Assembly (NCBI GenBank): GCA_021792855.1
Contig: JAJYTW010000013.1
Span: 1-39,565 of the forward strand
Direction: 5' to 3'
Source of the DNA: Actinomycetes bacterium
GTDB taxonomy: Bacteria; Actinomycetota; Actinomycetes; Streptosporangiales; Streptosporangiaceae
Length of the DNA stretch: 39,565 nt
How positions within the stretch are numbered: position 1 is the first letter of the stretch; each line of letters starts with the position of its first letter. The translations under genes were made by a program, and so were the position numbers. Positions 23,937 to 32,425 of the stretch are shown here, piece after piece. A model generated the notes under the pieces. That model did no database searches. It saw only the letters and a program-made list of their open reading frames with translations, and was not told the origin of the DNA.

Positions 23937-25286
23937 ATGGTCCAACCAACGCCGGACCCCGAACGGGGCGCGGCGGTCTACGCGGCCGACCGGGCGCACG
24001 TCTTCCATTCGTGGTCGGCGCAGAAGGCGCTGAAGCCGCTAGTCGTGGCCGGCGCGGAGGGCTGCTACGTCTGGGACTACGACGGCAACCGGTACCTGGA
24101 CTTCTCCAGCCAGCTGGTGAACACCAACATCGGTCACCAGCACCCGAAGGTGATCGCGGCGATCGCCGAGCAGGCCGGCAAGCTCGCGACGATCGCGCCG
24201 CAGCACGCCAACGAGGCCAGGGGCCAGGCGGCCGAGCGGATCACCGCGCTGGCGCCGGACGGCATGAACAAGGTGTTCTTCACCAACGGCGGCGCCGACG
24301 CCAACGAGAACGCGATCCGGATGGCCAGGCTGCACACCGGCCGGGACAAGGTGCTCAGCTTCTACCGGTCCTACCACGGCAACACCGGCTCGGCGATCAA
24401 CTCCACCGGCGACCCGCGCCGGTGGCCGAACGAGTACGCGACCGGGCACGTGCACTTCTTCGGCCCGTACCTGTACCGGTCGGCGTTCTGGGCGAGCACG
24501 CCGGAGGAGGAAAGCCGGCGGGCGCTCGAGCACCTGGAGCAGGTGATCACCTTCGAGGGCCCGAACTCGATCGCGGCGATCATGATCGAGACCATCGTTG
24601 GGACCGCGGGTGTCCTGGTGCCGCCGCCTGGTTACCTGGAGGGCGTCCGGAAGCTGTGCGACAAGTACGGCATCGTCTGGATCGCCGACGAGGTGATGTG
24701 CGGCTTCGGCCGGACCGGAAGCTGGTTCGCGTTCGAGCACTACGGCGCGACCCCGGACCTGATCACCTTCGCCAAGGGCGCGAACTCCGGTTACGTGCCG
24801 GTCGGCGGCGTGGTGATCAGCGACGAGATCGCGGCGACCTTCGACGAGCGGGTCTTCCCCGGCGGCCTGACCTACTCCGGTCACCCGCTCGCGGCTGCCT
24901 CCATCGTGGCGACGATCGACGCGATGCGCGAGGAGGGCGTGGTCGACAACGCGGCGCGGATCGGCGCCGACGTGCTCGGCCCGGGCCTGGCCGACCTGGC
25001 CAGCCGCCACCCGGTGATCGGCGAGGTGCGCGGCCTCGGCGTGTTCTGGGCGCTTGACCTGGTCTCGAACCGCGAGACCAGGGAGATGCTCGCGCCGTAC
25101 GGCGGGTCGTCCGAGGCGATGGGCACGCTCACCGCCCAGGCGAAGGCGCACGGCCTGCTCACCTTCACCAACTACAACCGGCTGCACGTGGTGCCGCCGT
25201 GCACGGTCACCGAGGCCGAGGCCAAGGAGGGCCTGGCCATCCTGGACGAGGTGTTCACCGCGGTGGACGCCTACTACCAGGGCTGA
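23937..25286 (+). CDS. Class III aminotransferase (probable beta-alanine or omega-amino acid transaminase)
   Basis: A 449-residue PLP-dependent aminotransferase. The PLP-binding aspartate is D251 (IADEVMCGFGRTG) and the Schiff-base lysine K280 (LITFAKGANSGYVPVGG). The N-terminus FHSWSAQKALKPLVV differs from the polyamine transaminase at 10890-12275 and is typical of a separate omega-aminotransferase clade found beside mmsA. AGGAGG lies five bases before the ATG at 23937; ATG 23934 is too close. Since the partner enzyme takes (methyl)malonate semialdehyde, the likely substrate is beta-alanine or 3-aminoisobutyrate, with pyruvate as acceptor. The gene ends in a convergent terminator. Confidence 0.87.
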   Translation: MVQPTPDPERGAAVYAADRAHVFHSWSAQKALKPLVVAGAEGCYVWDYDGNRYLDFSSQLVNTNIGHQHPKVIAAIAEQAGKLATIAPQHANEARGQAAERITALAPDGMNKVFFTNGGADANENAIRMARLHTGRDKVLSFYRSYHGNTGSAINSTGDPRRWPNEYATGHVHFFGPYLYRSAFWASTPEEESRRALEHLEQVITFEGPNSIAAIMIETIVGTAGVLVPPPGYLEGVRKLCDKYGIVWIADEVMCGFGRTGSWFAFEHYGATPDLITFAKGANSGYVPVGGVVISDEIAATFDERVFPGGLTYSGHPLAAASIVATIDAMREEGVVDNAARIGADVLGPGLADLASRHPVIGEVRGLGVFWALDLVSNRETREMLAPYGGSSEAMGTLTAQAKAHGLLTFTNYNRLHVVPPCTVTEAEAKEGLAILDEVFTAVDAYYQG

Positions 25287-25299
25287 CCGATACGCCAAC

Positions 25300-25328
25300 G
25301 GGCCCCGGCGGTGTCACCGCCGGGGCCC
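25300..25328. terminator. Bidirectional terminator between convergent aminotransferase genes
   Basis: GGGCCCCGGCGGTG (25300-25313) and CACCGCCGGGGCCC (25315-25328) are perfect reverse complements around one T, giving a long GC stem. It lies 14 bases after the forward aminotransferase stop and 36 bases beyond the reverse gabT stop, so it can end both transcripts. Confidence 0.8.
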
Positions 25329-25363
25329 GCTGCGTGTCCGCGCGCCGCGCGGCCGGCCGGGGC

Positions 25364-26719
25364 CTAGAGCGCCGCGAAGGCGGACTCCAGGATGTCCAGG
25401 CCCTCGTTCAGCAGATCATCGCCGATCACCAGCGGCGGCAGGAACCGCAGCACGTTGCCGTAGGTGCCGCAGGTCAGCACCAGCAGACCCGCGGCGTGGC
25501 AGGCCTTGGCGACCTTGCTGGCGGCGGCCCCGTCCGGGTCGATCGTGCCGGGCTTGACCAACTCCACCGCGATCATCGCGCCGCGGCCGCGGACGTCGCC
25601 GATCACCGGGTACTTCTCGGCCAGGGCGCGCAGCCTGGGCAGCATGATGTCGCCGATCCGCCGTGCCCTGGCCGGCAGGTCCTCCTTGGTCATGGTCTCG
25701 ATCGCGCCGAGTGCCGCGGCGCAGGCGACCGGGTTGCCGCCATAGGTGCCGCCAAGGCCGCCCGGGTGCACCGAGTCCATGATCTCCGCGCGACCGGTGA
25801 CGCCCGCCAGTGGCAGGCCGCCGGCGATCCCCTTCGCGGTGGTGACCAGGTCGGGCACGACGCCCTCGTGGTCGCAGGCGAACCAGTCGCCGGTCCGGCA
25901 GAAGCCAGCCTGGATCTCGTCGGCGATGAACACGATGCCGTGCTCGCGGGCGTAGTCCGCCAGGCCGGGCAGGAAGCCGTCCGGCGGGACGATGAAGCCG
26001 CCCTCGCCCAGGATCGGCTCGATCACGATCGCCGCCACGCGCTCCTCGCCGACCTGGGCGTGGATCATGCCGGTGATGACGTCCAGTGCCTCCTTGGCGC
26101 ACTGGGCGGGACCGCCCGGCCAGCGGAACGGGTAGGCCATCGGCGCCCGGTAGACCTCGCCGGCGAACGGGCCGAAGCCGTCCTTGTACGGCATGTTCTT
26201 GGCGGTCATCGCCATGGTCAGGTTGGTCCGGCCGTGGTAGGCGTGGTCGAAGACCACGACGGCCTGGCGGCCGGTGTAGTGCCTGGCGATCTTGACCGCG
26301 TTCTCCACCGCCTCGGCGCCGGAGTTGAACAGCGCCGACCGCTTCTCGTGGGTGCCCGGGGTGAGCCGGTTCAGTTCCTCGCACACCTCCACGTAGCCCT
26401 GGTACGGGGCCACCATGAAGCAGGTGTGGGTGAACTGCGCGACCTGCTCGGTCACCCGGCTGACGACGGCCTCGGCGCTGTTCCCGACCGAGGTCACGGC
26501 GATGCCGGAGCCGAAGTCGATCAGGGAGTTGCCGTCGACGTCGACGAGGACGCCGCCGCCGGCCGCGGTCACGAAGACGGGCAGCACGTGGCTCAGGCCG
26601 CGGGCGACGCTGTGCTGGCGTCGCTCGAGCAGTTCGCGGGATACGGGTCCGGGGATCTCGGTAACGATGTTGCGGCGCTGTGGCAGTGCGGGTCCGCCAA
26701 CGGTGGATTCTGTGCTCAT
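25364..26719 (-). CDS. gabT: 4-aminobutyrate aminotransferase
   Basis: A 451-residue class III aminotransferase that converts GABA and 2-oxoglutarate to succinate semialdehyde and glutamate. Characteristic GabT blocks are GSGIAVTSVGN, HTCFMVAPYQGYV, FNSGAEAVENAVKIAR, IEPILGEGGFIVPP, D267 in IADEIQAGF and the PLP lysine K296 in TTAKGIAGGLPLAGV. It would take the GABA produced by the dehydrogenase at 13007-14461. The matching succinate-semialdehyde dehydrogenase is not in the window. The ATG at 26719 has no Shine-Dalgarno; TATTCT ends six bases upstream, so the mRNA may be leaderless. It follows the E1 fusion gene by 82 bases on the same strand. Confidence 0.93.
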   Translation of the reverse strand: MSTESTVGGPALPQRRNIVTEIPGPVSRELLERRQHSVARGLSHVLPVFVTAAGGGVLVDVDGNSLIDFGSGIAVTSVGNSAEAVVSRVTEQVAQFTHTCFMVAPYQGYVEVCEELNRLTPGTHEKRSALFNSGAEAVENAVKIARHYTGRQAVVVFDHAYHGRTNLTMAMTAKNMPYKDGFGPFAGEVYRAPMAYPFRWPGGPAQCAKEALDVITGMIHAQVGEERVAAIVIEPILGEGGFIVPPDGFLPGLADYAREHGIVFIADEIQAGFCRTGDWFACDHEGVVPDLVTTAKGIAGGLPLAGVTGRAEIMDSVHPGGLGGTYGGNPVACAAALGAIETMTKEDLPARARRIGDIMLPRLRALAEKYPVIGDVRGRGAMIAVELVKPGTIDPDGAAASKVAKACHAAGLLVLTCGTYGNVLRFLPPLVIGDDLLNEGLDILESAFAAL

Positions 26720-26801
26720 AGGCCGAGAATAGACCGCCCAGCCCGGGCGATGCCGGACGGGACCGGATCTTCCCGCACCCGGCCTGGGCTGGTGCTTTCG
26801 C

Positions 26802-29087
26802 TTAGCGGAGCAGGGCGCGGGCCGACTCCTCGATCGCGGCCTGCGAGAGCAGCACGGTGCGGGCCGCGTCGCCAAGCGGGACGAAGCTGTCCTCGCTGGC
26901 CACCCGGGCGATCCGGCCGTCGAACCCGCCGTCGACCAGTGCGGTGATCACGCCCTCGCTGACCCCGCCGCTGCGCCTGGTCTCGTCCGCGACCAGCACC
27001 GCGCCGGTGGCTGCCGCCTCCCGCAGCAGGTCGGTGACCGGCAGCGGGGCCAGCCAGCGCAGGTCGAGCACCCGGCAGGCGATGTTGTCCGCGGCCAGAC
27101 GGCGTGCGGCCCGCAGGCTGAGCCGCAGGCCGTTGCCGAAGGTGACGATGGTCAGGTCGGCGCCGTCGCCGTACCGGCGGGCCTGACCAACCGGGACGTG
27201 GTCGGCGGTCCACTGCCAGGGCGGCGGATACCTGGCCAGCCAGCCGCCGTCGCCGTCGGCGTACAGATCGCGCTGGTGGTACAGCGCGATCGGCTCGAGC
27301 ACGACACAGACGCTGCCGTCCTGGCGGGCGGCGGCCAGGCAGGTGCGCAGCATGGCCGCCGCGTCGTCCGGCCGGGCCGGGCAGGCGATGATCAGGCCGG
27401 GAATGTCCCGCAGCGCGGCGACCGCGTTGTCGTTGTGGAAGTGCCCGCCGAAGCCCTCCTGGTAGCCGAGGCCGGCGATCCGCACGACGAGCGGATTGCG
27501 GTACCGCCCCTGCGAGAAGAACGACAGCGAGGCCGCCTCGCCCCGGATCTGGTCGGCGGCGTTGTGCAGATACGCCAGGTACTGGATTTCCGGCACCGGG
27601 AGCAGGCCGGCCAGCCCGGACCCGAGCGCCAGGCCGAGGATCGCCTGCTCGTCCAGGACCGAGTCGAACACCCGGGCGGCGCCGAACTCGGCGAGCAGTC
27701 CCCTGGTGACGCCGTAGACGCCGCCCTTGCGCCCGACGTCCTCGCCGAACACCAGCATCTCCGGCCGGGCGGCGAGTTCGTCGGCGAGCGTGGCGTTGAT
27801 CGCCTGGGCCAGGGTCAGCGGGCCGCGTTCCTCGGGAAGCTGGCGGCCGAAGGCCCGGCGGCGCGCCGACATGCCCGCCGCGCCGATGTTGGCCGCCACG
27901 GCGGCCGGATGCCGCGGCGCGAGCGGCGCCATCACCTCGGCGGCCGAGCGCAGCCCGGGCGAGCCCTCGACCCGCTCGGCGAACTCGAACACCTCGGCGC
28001 GGGACCGCTGATACCGGCTGACCGCGTCGGCGGGGGAGAGCACCCCCGCCTCGATCAGCAGCCGCGCGGTCCCCACCAGCGGGTCCCGGTCCAGGTCACG
28101 GGCGATCTCGGGGACCGACCGGTAGGCCGACTCCACGTCCGAGCCGGCGTGCCCGCCGAACCGGACCGTGGCCAGGTGCAGGATCGCCGGCGCGCTGCGC
28201 TCCCTGACGTGCGCGGCTGCCTGCTCGGTCGCGTCGTAGACGGCCGCCGGGTCGTAGCCGTCGGCGGACAGGTACCTGATCCCCGGCCGGTCGGCCAGGA
28301 TCGCCTCGATCCAGCCCGGCGGGGTCCGCACGCTGATGCCGAGTCCGTTGTCCTCGCAGACCAGCAGCAACGGCACCGGCAGGCCCTGGTAGGTGCAGTA
28401 GGCGGCGGTGTTCAGCGCGCCGGCCGCGGTGGAGTGGTTGGCTGAGGCATCCCCGATGCTCGCGACGACCAGCGAGTCGGCGGGCCAGGGCGTCGCGATG
28501 CCGATCCGGGCGGCCCTGGGCAGCGCGAACGCCAGGCCGACGGCCCTGGGCAGGTGCGAGGCGATGGTCGAGGTCTGCGGGATCACGTTCAGCCTGGGAT
28601 GACCGAACACCTTGTGCCGCCCGCCCGCCATCGGCTCGGCGGCGGCGGCGACCAGGCCGAGCAAGACGTCCCTGATGCCGTCCTGTCGCCGTCCCGCCTG
28701 TTCGGCACGGAGCAGGTAGAACGCCCCGGACCGGTAGTGCAGCAGGGCCGGGTCGGTGAGCCGGAGCGCGGCGGCGACCGCGGCGTTGGACTCGTGGCCG
28801 GACGAGCCGATGGTGTAGAACCCGGTGCCGCGGGCGCGCAGCCAGCGGGCGGCCTCGTCGAGGTGGCGGCTGGCCAGTTGCGCGTCGAAGATCTGCAGGC
28901 AGCGCGCGGCGGTGAGCCCGCTGCCCGGGCGTACCGGCCGGTCCGACGGTCCTCCGCCGGGGCCCACGGGACTGGCCGGGCTAGCGGGGCCGGTGGGGCC
29001 GGATCCGGGCGGCGGCGGGGCCAGGCGGGCGATCGCCTCAGCGAACTGCGTGCCGAGCGGGTCGGGCCGCTGGCTGTGACCGGTCAT
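26802..29087 (-). CDS. 2-oxoacid dehydrogenase E1, alpha and beta subunits fused
   Basis: A 761-residue thiamine-diphosphate enzyme. Residues about 55-380 are E1-alpha, with the ThDP motif GDAS (212) to EDN (247) and [11 protein letters not shown]; about 405-760 are E1-beta ([38 protein letters not shown]). In most branched-chain or acetoin-type complexes these are two proteins; here they are one chain joined by a 25-residue linker. The N-terminus has a Pro/Gly-rich disordered segment (23-56). No E2 or E3 gene is nearby, so it must borrow them or act alone. Substrate uncertain: branched-chain 2-oxoacids are the usual choice for this type. The ATG lacks a Shine-Dalgarno; TACCGT is seven bases upstream. 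Confidence 0.88.
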   Translation of the reverse strand: MTGHSQRPDPLGTQFAEAIARLAPPPPGSGPTGPASPASPVGPGGGPSDRPVRPGSGLTAARCLQIFDAQLASRHLDEAARWLRARGTGFYTIGSSGHESNAAVAAALRLTDPALLHYRSGAFYLLRAEQAGRRQDGIRDVLLGLVAAAAEPMAGGRHKVFGHPRLNVIPQTSTIASHLPRAVGLAFALPRAARIGIATPWPADSLVVASIGDASANHSTAAGALNTAAYCTYQGLPVPLLLVCEDNGLGISVRTPPGWIEAILADRPGIRYLSADGYDPAAVYDATEQAAAHVRERSAPAILHLATVRFGGHAGSDVESAYRSVPEIARDLDRDPLVGTARLLIEAGVLSPADAVSRYQRSRAEVFEFAERVEGSPGLRSAAEVMAPLAPRHPAAVAANIGAAGMSARRRAFGRQLPEERGPLTLAQAINATLADELAARPEMLVFGEDVGRKGGVYGVTRGLLAEFGAARVFDSVLDEQAILGLALGSGLAGLLPVPEIQYLAYLHNAADQIRGEAASLSFFSQGRYRNPLVVRIAGLGYQEGFGGHFHNDNAVAALRDIPGLIIACPARPDDAAAMLRTCLAAARQDGSVCVVLEPIALYHQRDLYADGDGGWLARYPPPWQWTADHVPVGQARRYGDGADLTIVTFGNGLRLSLRAARRLAADNIACRVLDLRWLAPLPVTDLLREAAATGAVLVADETRRSGGVSEGVITALVDGGFDGRIARVASEDSFVPLGDAARTVLLSQAAIEESARALLR

Positions 29088-29198
29088 GGCTGTAACGGTA
29101 CGGGCCGGAGCGACCGGCCGCGCAGCGACCCGCCCTGGCCGGATGACCGCCCACGAAGGCCTGATGGCGGCTCTGGCGTGCGCTCCGGCCTGGGCGGG

Positions 29199-30530
29199 TT
29201 ACCAGTACCAGTCGCCAGTAAGCGGGGTAATCCCGGGCGCGGCCTGGACGATGGCGTTGGCCCACCCTCCGGTCGGCTGGTAGCGCAGGTGGACCTTGCC
29301 GTTGGCCGGGTTGTAGTAGCCGATCCCGTCGATTGGTCCGCCGGCCCAGTTGCCGGTCAGCGGGATCATGCCGGGCGGGCCGAACGTGAAGGTCCGGTAG
29401 ACCGGGTTTGCCGCCGCCCCGTTGCGGAGCGTGAACGCGCCGGTCGCCGGGTTGTAGTAGCCGACGTTATCGGCTGGGCCGCCGGTCCAGTCGCCGACCA
29501 CCGGGATCATCCCTGGCGGGCCGAATCCGAAGGACTCGTCCGGGCTGCCCGCGGTTGGCGTGTTGCGCAGGTAGAAGTGGCCGGTGCCCGGGTCGTAGTA
29601 GCCGATCCCGTCGGTCCCGGTGCCCTGCCAGTCGCCGGCCAGTGGGATCATGCCCGGCGGTCCGAACGCGATCGGCGCACTCGGTCCGGTGCCGGTCGGC
29701 GGCAGGTGGAACGTGCCGGTCGCCGGGTCGTAGTAGCCGACCCGGTCCTGGCGTGCGGCCCCCCAGTGACCGACCAGGGGCACGGCACCAGGAAGCCGGA
29801 TGCCGAAAGAGCGGTTGGCCGGGCCGGGGACTTGCGAATAGCGCAGCGCCACCGTGCCGGTGCTCGCGCTGAAATAGCCGAGCAGCGCGCGGTGCGGAAG
29901 CGGGAAATGAATGAAATGGCTCGGCCATTCCTGCCATTGAGTCGCCGGATAGCCTGCGTTAATCTGCGTCCACTGATATCCGTCGGTGCCGATCAGGCCC
30001 TGCTGCGACACGACGATGTAACTGTTCTTCGGGCCGACCTGCTCGACCACCCCGACGTGCCCGAGGCTGCCCATGCCGACCGTTCCGCCGTCCCACTCGG
30101 CGACCGCGCCGACCGACGGAGTGTTGTTCACGACGACGCCGTGCGCGGCCGCACTGGCCGGCCACTGGCCCGCGTTTCCGAGCAGGTATCCGGGCGTGGC
30201 GACGCCGTAGACCGCCGACTCGACGTACGCCGTGTAATTGGTGCAGTCGTTGCCCGGGTACATCCGCCAGTACGCGGTGGCCGCGTGTACCTGGTAGCCG
30301 TAGCTGGGGTAACCGCCCTTGGTGCAGTTCACCCAGCCTTCGCAGAGCACCACAGACGGCACGCTAGTGGCGCGGACGCCCGCCGGAGGGACGGTCCGCA
30401 CCGAGGCGTCCGCCGGGACCGACGCGGCCATTGTCGCCGCGGGCGCGAGGCCGGCCAGTGCGATCCCGGCCACCGCCAGCATCCGCGCCGCGGCGGCCCG
30501 CGCGAGTCCCCTGCCGCGTTGTGCCCGCAT
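29199..30530 (-). CDS. Secreted CHAP-domain protein with five C-terminal repeats
   Basis: A 443-residue exported protein. A signal peptide (about 1-36, Arg-rich then Ala-rich) precedes a CHAP amidase domain at about 70-200 with catalytic C96 ([11 protein letters not shown]) and H158 ([10 protein letters not shown]), the type that cleaves peptidoglycan stem peptides. Residues 215-443 contain five repeats of about 46 residues, each with a variant of GYYDPATG, a beta strand, and [13 protein letters not shown], resembling FG-GAP/VCBS-like propeller blades that could bind cell-wall glycan. GGAGG lies about 10 bases before the ATG at 30530; the frame is open upstream but without signal features. 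Cell-wall remodelling is the likely role. Confidence 0.85.
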   Translation of the reverse strand: MRAQRGRGLARAAAARMLAVAGIALAGLAPAATMAASVPADASVRTVPPAGVRATSVPSVVLCEGWVNCTKGGYPSYGYQVHAATAYWRMYPGNDCTNYTAYVESAVYGVATPGYLLGNAGQWPASAAAHGVVVNNTPSVGAVAEWDGGTVGMGSLGHVGVVEQVGPKNSYIVVSQQGLIGTDGYQWTQINAGYPATQWQEWPSHFIHFPLPHRALLGYFSASTGTVALRYSQVPGPANRSFGIRLPGAVPLVGHWGAARQDRVGYYDPATGTFHLPPTGTGPSAPIAFGPPGMIPLAGDWQGTGTDGIGYYDPGTGHFYLRNTPTAGSPDESFGFGPPGMIPVVGDWTGGPADNVGYYNPATGAFTLRNGAAANPVYRTFTFGPPGMIPLTGNWAGGPIDGIGYYNPANGKVHLRYQPTGGWANAIVQAAPGITPLTGDWYW

Positions 30531-30885
30531 TATCCATTCCCTCCGGATCGGCCGGTTAATTCCCGGCGCAATAGCCTCAGTCCGCCGGACTGGATTCACT
30601 ATCGCGCCAGCAGGTTCGTTCCGGTGTGTTTTCCGGTCAGGAAGTCGGGCGACTACGTGATAACTCGGATTCCAAAGAATGAAATCGCTGGGCAAAGGAA
30701 ATCGATATCGCACGAAGTGTGCGTAGCCGGAAATGCGCGTGGTGACCGGCATGTCGGTGACCGCCGGTCTTGGCCCTGGCGCGCCGGACACCTGGTCAGG
30801 CTCGGCGTCCGCCGGAGTGCCGCCCGCCCGGTCGTTCAGTAGGGTGAGGGCGTCCGCAGGCAACCCATCAGGATCGGGAGTAACC
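30531..30885. promoter_or_regulatory. Divergent region with a long, possibly structured leader for the CHAP gene
   Basis: 355 bases lie between the CHAP gene (left) and the esterase (right). On the reverse strand, about 30545-30650 holds several short complementary arms (e.g. AGTCC-GGC-GGACT) and the conserved-looking pieces GGAACGAACC and GTGAATCC, which recall parts of the ydaO-type cyclic-di-AMP riboswitch that often precedes actinobacterial cell-wall hydrolase genes. The expected GTCAGCTAAC box near its 3' end is not there as such (CTGAGGCTATTGC is the closest). So the identity is doubtful. The half nearer the esterase (30740-30885) shows nothing beyond GGGAG before its start. Confidence 0.25.
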
Positions 30886-31914
30886 ATGCTGCCGTGGTCG
30901 GCCGAGCTAGCGGGGCGGATCGAGGAGCGAGTCATCGTCAGCGACCTGCTGCGGGGCAACCCGCTCGGGGACCCGCACGAGCGACCGGTGCTGGTGTACC
31001 TGCCGCCCGGCTACGACGATGACCCGGACCGGCGATACCCCAGCGTCTACGTGATCCAGGGGTACACCGGCCAGGTCACCATGTGGCGCAATCGCGCGCC
31101 GTTCCGGCAGCCCTTCATCGAGACCGCCGACCAGGTGTTCGCCTCCGGGCAGGCGCCGCCGGCCGTGGTCGTTTACGTGGATGCCTGGACCGCCTACGGC
31201 GGAAGTCAATTTGTCGACTCGCCGGGCACCGGCCGGTACCACTCCTACCTGTGCGACGAGGTCGTCCCATGGGTGGACGCCAGATACCGCACGCTGGCCG
31301 ATCCGGCGCACCGGGCGATCACCGGGAAGTCCAGCGGCGGGTTCGGCGCGATGATCACGCCGATGCTCCGGCCGGACCTGTTCGGCGCGCTTGCCACGCA
31401 CGCCGGGGACGCGTTGTACGAGTTGTGCTACGTCCCGGAGTTCGGCGACTGCGTTCGGATGCTCAGGGAGTACGACGGAGACATCTGGCGCTGGTGGGCC
31501 GACTTCAACTCGCGGGTCGCGTTCACCAAGAAGGCCGACATGACGCTGATCGGGGTGCTCGGCGTGGCCGCGTGTTTCTCGGCCAACGAGGACGGCACCG
31601 TGGACCTGCCGTTCGAGCCGCGGACCGGGAGGTTGCGGGAGGACGTCTGGGAGCGCTGGCTGCGCTGGGACCCGGTCCGGATGGCGCCCAGGTACGCCGA
31701 CGCGCTCCGCTCGCTGCGCGCGATCTGGATTGACGCGGGCACGGCCGACGACTTCTATCTGGACCTCGGGGCCGAGGCCTTCCGGGCGGCACTGGCCGGG
31801 ATCGGCGTCTCGGACGAGGTCGTCAGGTTCGAACTCTTCGACGCCACGCACGCCGGAATCGACTACCGGTACCCGCTGTCGCTGGCCTGGCTCTGCCAGC
31901 GGATCGCCGGGTAG
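30886..31914 (+). CDS. Esterase-D family alpha/beta hydrolase
   Basis: A 342-residue protein of the esterase/antigen-85-like family. The N-terminal strand pattern RPVLVYLPPGYDDDPDRRYP followed by VYVIQGYTG is typical. The nucleophile S149 is in GKSSGG (147-152), candidate acid residues are D283 or D288 in IDAGTADDFYLD, and the histidine is H322 in DATHAGIDYRYP. No signal peptide is seen from the start at 30886, chosen for GGGAG eight bases upstream and because the conserved fold begins there, so it appears cytoplasmic. Substrate unknown: carboxylester, siderophore ester or acyl-glucose-type esters are possible. It is transcribed alone; a large hairpin island follows. Confidence 0.85.
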   Translation: MLPWSAELAGRIEERVIVSDLLRGNPLGDPHERPVLVYLPPGYDDDPDRRYPSVYVIQGYTGQVTMWRNRAPFRQPFIETADQVFASGQAPPAVVVYVDAWTAYGGSQFVDSPGTGRYHSYLCDEVVPWVDARYRTLADPAHRAITGKSSGGFGAMITPMLRPDLFGALATHAGDALYELCYVPEFGDCVRMLREYDGDIWRWWADFNSRVAFTKKADMTLIGVLGVAACFSANEDGTVDLPFEPRTGRLREDVWERWLRWDPVRMAPRYADALRSLRAIWIDAGTADDFYLDLGAEAFRAALAGIGVSDEVVRFELFDATHAGIDYRYPLSLAWLCQRIAG

Positions 31915-32092
31915 CCGCGGGGTCGGTGCCGGGGAGGTGCCGGGCCGGCGGGGGCCGGGCCCGGCGAGGCCGGTGCGGGGGCCGGCGGGGGCCGGCGGCT
32001 CGCCAGGCAGCTAGAGCCTGGCCCGGACGAGGTTGTCTGTCACTGATAGCGCGCTTTGTCCCATGGGTCGAGTTCGTGATCGTGGTTGATTG

Positions 32093-32145
32093 TCAGAACG
32101 TGGCTGATTCTCGGTGATCCTGACTGAGAATCAGCCACGCTCTGA
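32093..32145. repeat. Long palindrome (19 of 20 bp stem)
   Basis: CGTGGCTGATTCTC (32099-32112) pairs exactly with 32126-32139, with a 13-base loop; past one A-C mismatch TCAGA (32093-32097) pairs with TCTGA (32141-32145). It is less GC-rich than the neighbourhood. It could be a bidirectional terminator for the esterase gene, though it lies 180 bases downstream, or a dispersed intergenic repeat. Confidence 0.6.
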
Positions 32146-32200
32146 AATTCACCCGCGCTATGTCGCCGAGGCTGCCGGCGATCCCTCGTATTCGGCCTGC

Positions 32201-32295
32201 CGTCGGCCCACCGGGTACCGCCGGCCCGCCGGGTACCGCCGGCCCGCCGGGTACCGTCGGCCCACCGGGTACCGCCGGCCCGCCGGGCCGGGTAC
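32201..32295. repeat. 18-bp minisatellite, five units
   Basis: CGCCGGCCCGCCGGGTAC and its variant CGTCGGCCCACCGGGTAC alternate as units at 32201, 32219, 32237, 32255 and 32273, the last with a 5-base insertion. The unit itself contains inverted GGCCC/GGGTAC-type symmetry. Read in one forward frame it spells GPPGTA collagen-like repeats, but no ribosome site or export signal accompanies that frame. Confidence 0.75.
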
Positions 32296-32363
32296 TGCCT
32301 GCCGGGCCGGGTGGAGCCCGCTGGGCCGGGTGCAGCCCGCCGGGCCCGCCCTGGGCGCCGCAC

Positions 32364-32425
32364 CAGTGGTGTGGATGGCACATAACCGACCCTCCAGTGA
32401 CCACTATGTGCCATCCACACCACTG
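32364..32425. repeat. Perfect 21-bp inverted repeat
   Basis: CAGTGGTGTGGATGGCACATA (split here for reading as CAGTGGTGTGG + ATGGCACATA) at 32364-32384 is exactly complementary to 32405-32425, with a 20-base loop. CACC/GGTG at the edges extends it past a small bulge. It is distinct in sequence from the palindrome at 32093-32145. It may act as a terminator or as a mobile or regulatory hairpin. Confidence 0.65.

Noticed and set aside
28554-30842. Forward-strand open frame of 762 codons opposite the E1 and CHAP genes
   Set aside because: Antisense to two genes with clear motifs; low-complexity composition and no family resemblance.
32201-32295. CRISPR array
   Set aside because: Units are contiguous 18-mers without unique spacers and no cas gene is present.
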